Positions 63,178 through 64,000 of a stretch of 64,000 nucleotides of DNA are shown one piece after another. The position numbers and the translations under genes are program-made. The notes below the pieces were generated by a model that did no database searches, was not told where the DNA came from, and was given only the letters and a program-made list of their open reading frames with translations. Each line of letters begins with the position of its first letter. Positions within the stretch are counted from its first letter, which is position 1. Origin of the DNA: Diphasiastrum complanatum (lineage: Eukaryota > Streptophyta > Lycopodiopsida > Lycopodiales > Lycopodiaceae); NCBI GenBank assembly GCA_029204225.1, contig CM055102.1, positions 16,246,229-16,310,228 of the forward strand, given 5' to 3'.

Positions 63178-64000
63178 TTAGAAACTAAACTTTGAAAAAT
63201 TCTTCTTTATGTTATCAACTCCCTTCCACGAATCATCATCATCAGTACGGCCCTTCCACCGAATTAAGCACTCAGAGATAGAACAATTTCTCAATTGTTT
63301 ATCTCTGGTTCTGAGTACTTTCTCAAGTTTCAAAGGTACACTAAGCGACAAATCTTTCAAATGGGATAAATCCTCATCCAATCCAACTATATCACCATCA
63401 TGTAAACTTAGTTTCAAATGACTTACATGAAATATTGGATGTACAATCGATTTTCCTTGAAGATTGAGTTCATATGCCAAAGAACCAATTCTACGTACAA
63501 TTCTGAAAGGTCCACAATAACAAGTAGATAGATAATAATGCTTCCCTATACGTAATGTCTTAGAATCTTTTGAAATCCTAAGATATACCCAATCATCAAC
63601 TTTAAAATCTCTTGGAGATCTCTTAAGATCGGTATAGTGTTTAGCTCTATCCTGAGCACTTTGGATACTATCCTTAGCCACTTGCAACATCTCTTACATA
63701 TCATGCAAAAAATGAGCAACCTTCTAGATCTTAACAGACTTCGTCGCAACATTTATTAGAGATCTAGGTTGAAAACTGTACACAAGCATAAAAGGACTAT
63801 AACCTGTAGCAAAATGTTTTCTACTATTATATGCAAACTCAACCAGTGGGAGATAATCTTCCCAATGAGATTTCCTGTGAAAAAGATACGTCTTCAAAAT
63901 ATCTTCCATAGTTTGATTAGTCCTTTCTGTTCGGCCATCTGATTCAGGATGATCAAAAAAACTTAAACTCAAAGAAGTTTCCAGTTTATGAAATAATGCT
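63178..64000 (-). mobile_element. Gypsy-4 chromovirus pol, C-terminal part, cut by window end
   Basis: Integrase core end (HPESDGRTERTNQTMEDIL, WEDYLPLVEFAYN), GPY/F-type region ([39 protein letters not shown]) and a chromodomain (RNCSISECLIRWKGRTDDD, then SWKGVD) ending at 63178. Two stops (TAG near 63725, TAA near 63696) break the frame. The rest of the element lies beyond the window. It is the same family as gypsy-3. Confidence 0.9.

Overview
This is nuclear DNA from a land plant with a large, repeat-rich genome. The evidence is GT-AG introns up to 15.6 kb, plant-type Ty1/copia and chromodomain Ty3/gypsy elements primed by initiator tRNA-Met, a BED-finger hAT relic, a LINE, and what looks like a Penelope-like reverse transcriptase. 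A fern or gymnosperm would fit, but the sequence alone does not settle the taxon.

The main result is a host gene that is easy to miss because its exons are tiny. Twelve exons on the + strand between 6828 and 47536 join in one consistent reading frame. They encode 327 residues of a WD40 (beta-propeller) protein, ending at a normal stop followed by an AATAAA signal. All eleven introns are GT-AG and the split codons match at every junction. The 5' exon(s) with the start codon were not found. Nearly all large elements between 7 and 45 kb sit inside its introns: a LINE in intron 1; copia-1, a hAT fragment, gypsy-2 and a miniature LTR element in intron 4; a gypsy protease relic in intron 5; gypsy-3 in intron 8; and copia-2 with a nested gypsy-5 in intron 9.

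Layout. 1-0.7 kb: Penelope-like relic broken by a GC-rich hairpin island. 0.7-6.6 kb: low-complexity, no convincing gene. 6.8-47.5 kb: the WD40 gene with its intron-borne elements. 11.1-14.8 kb: copia-1, an internally deleted gag-integrase chimera. 15.1-16.3 kb: hAT N-terminus. 16.3-19.3 kb: gypsy-2, split by an 899-bp TRIM. 24.6-26.5 kb: gypsy-3 without RT. 31.1-43.6 kb: copia-2 (5-bp target duplication) whose 3' LTR is split by gypsy-5 (own 5-bp duplication). 48.1-48.9 kb: copia gag relic. 50.9-52.1 kb: microsatellites and a minisatellite. 53.1-53.8 kb: RRP1/Nop52 pseudogene on the minus strand. 56.5-61.3 kb: copia-3. 62.3-64 kb: gypsy-4, cut by the window end.

No element has an uninterrupted pol. 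Gypsy-5 (two stop codons in 1570 codons) and copia-2 (two frameshifts, one stop) are the least damaged. No tRNA, rRNA or CRISPR was seen.
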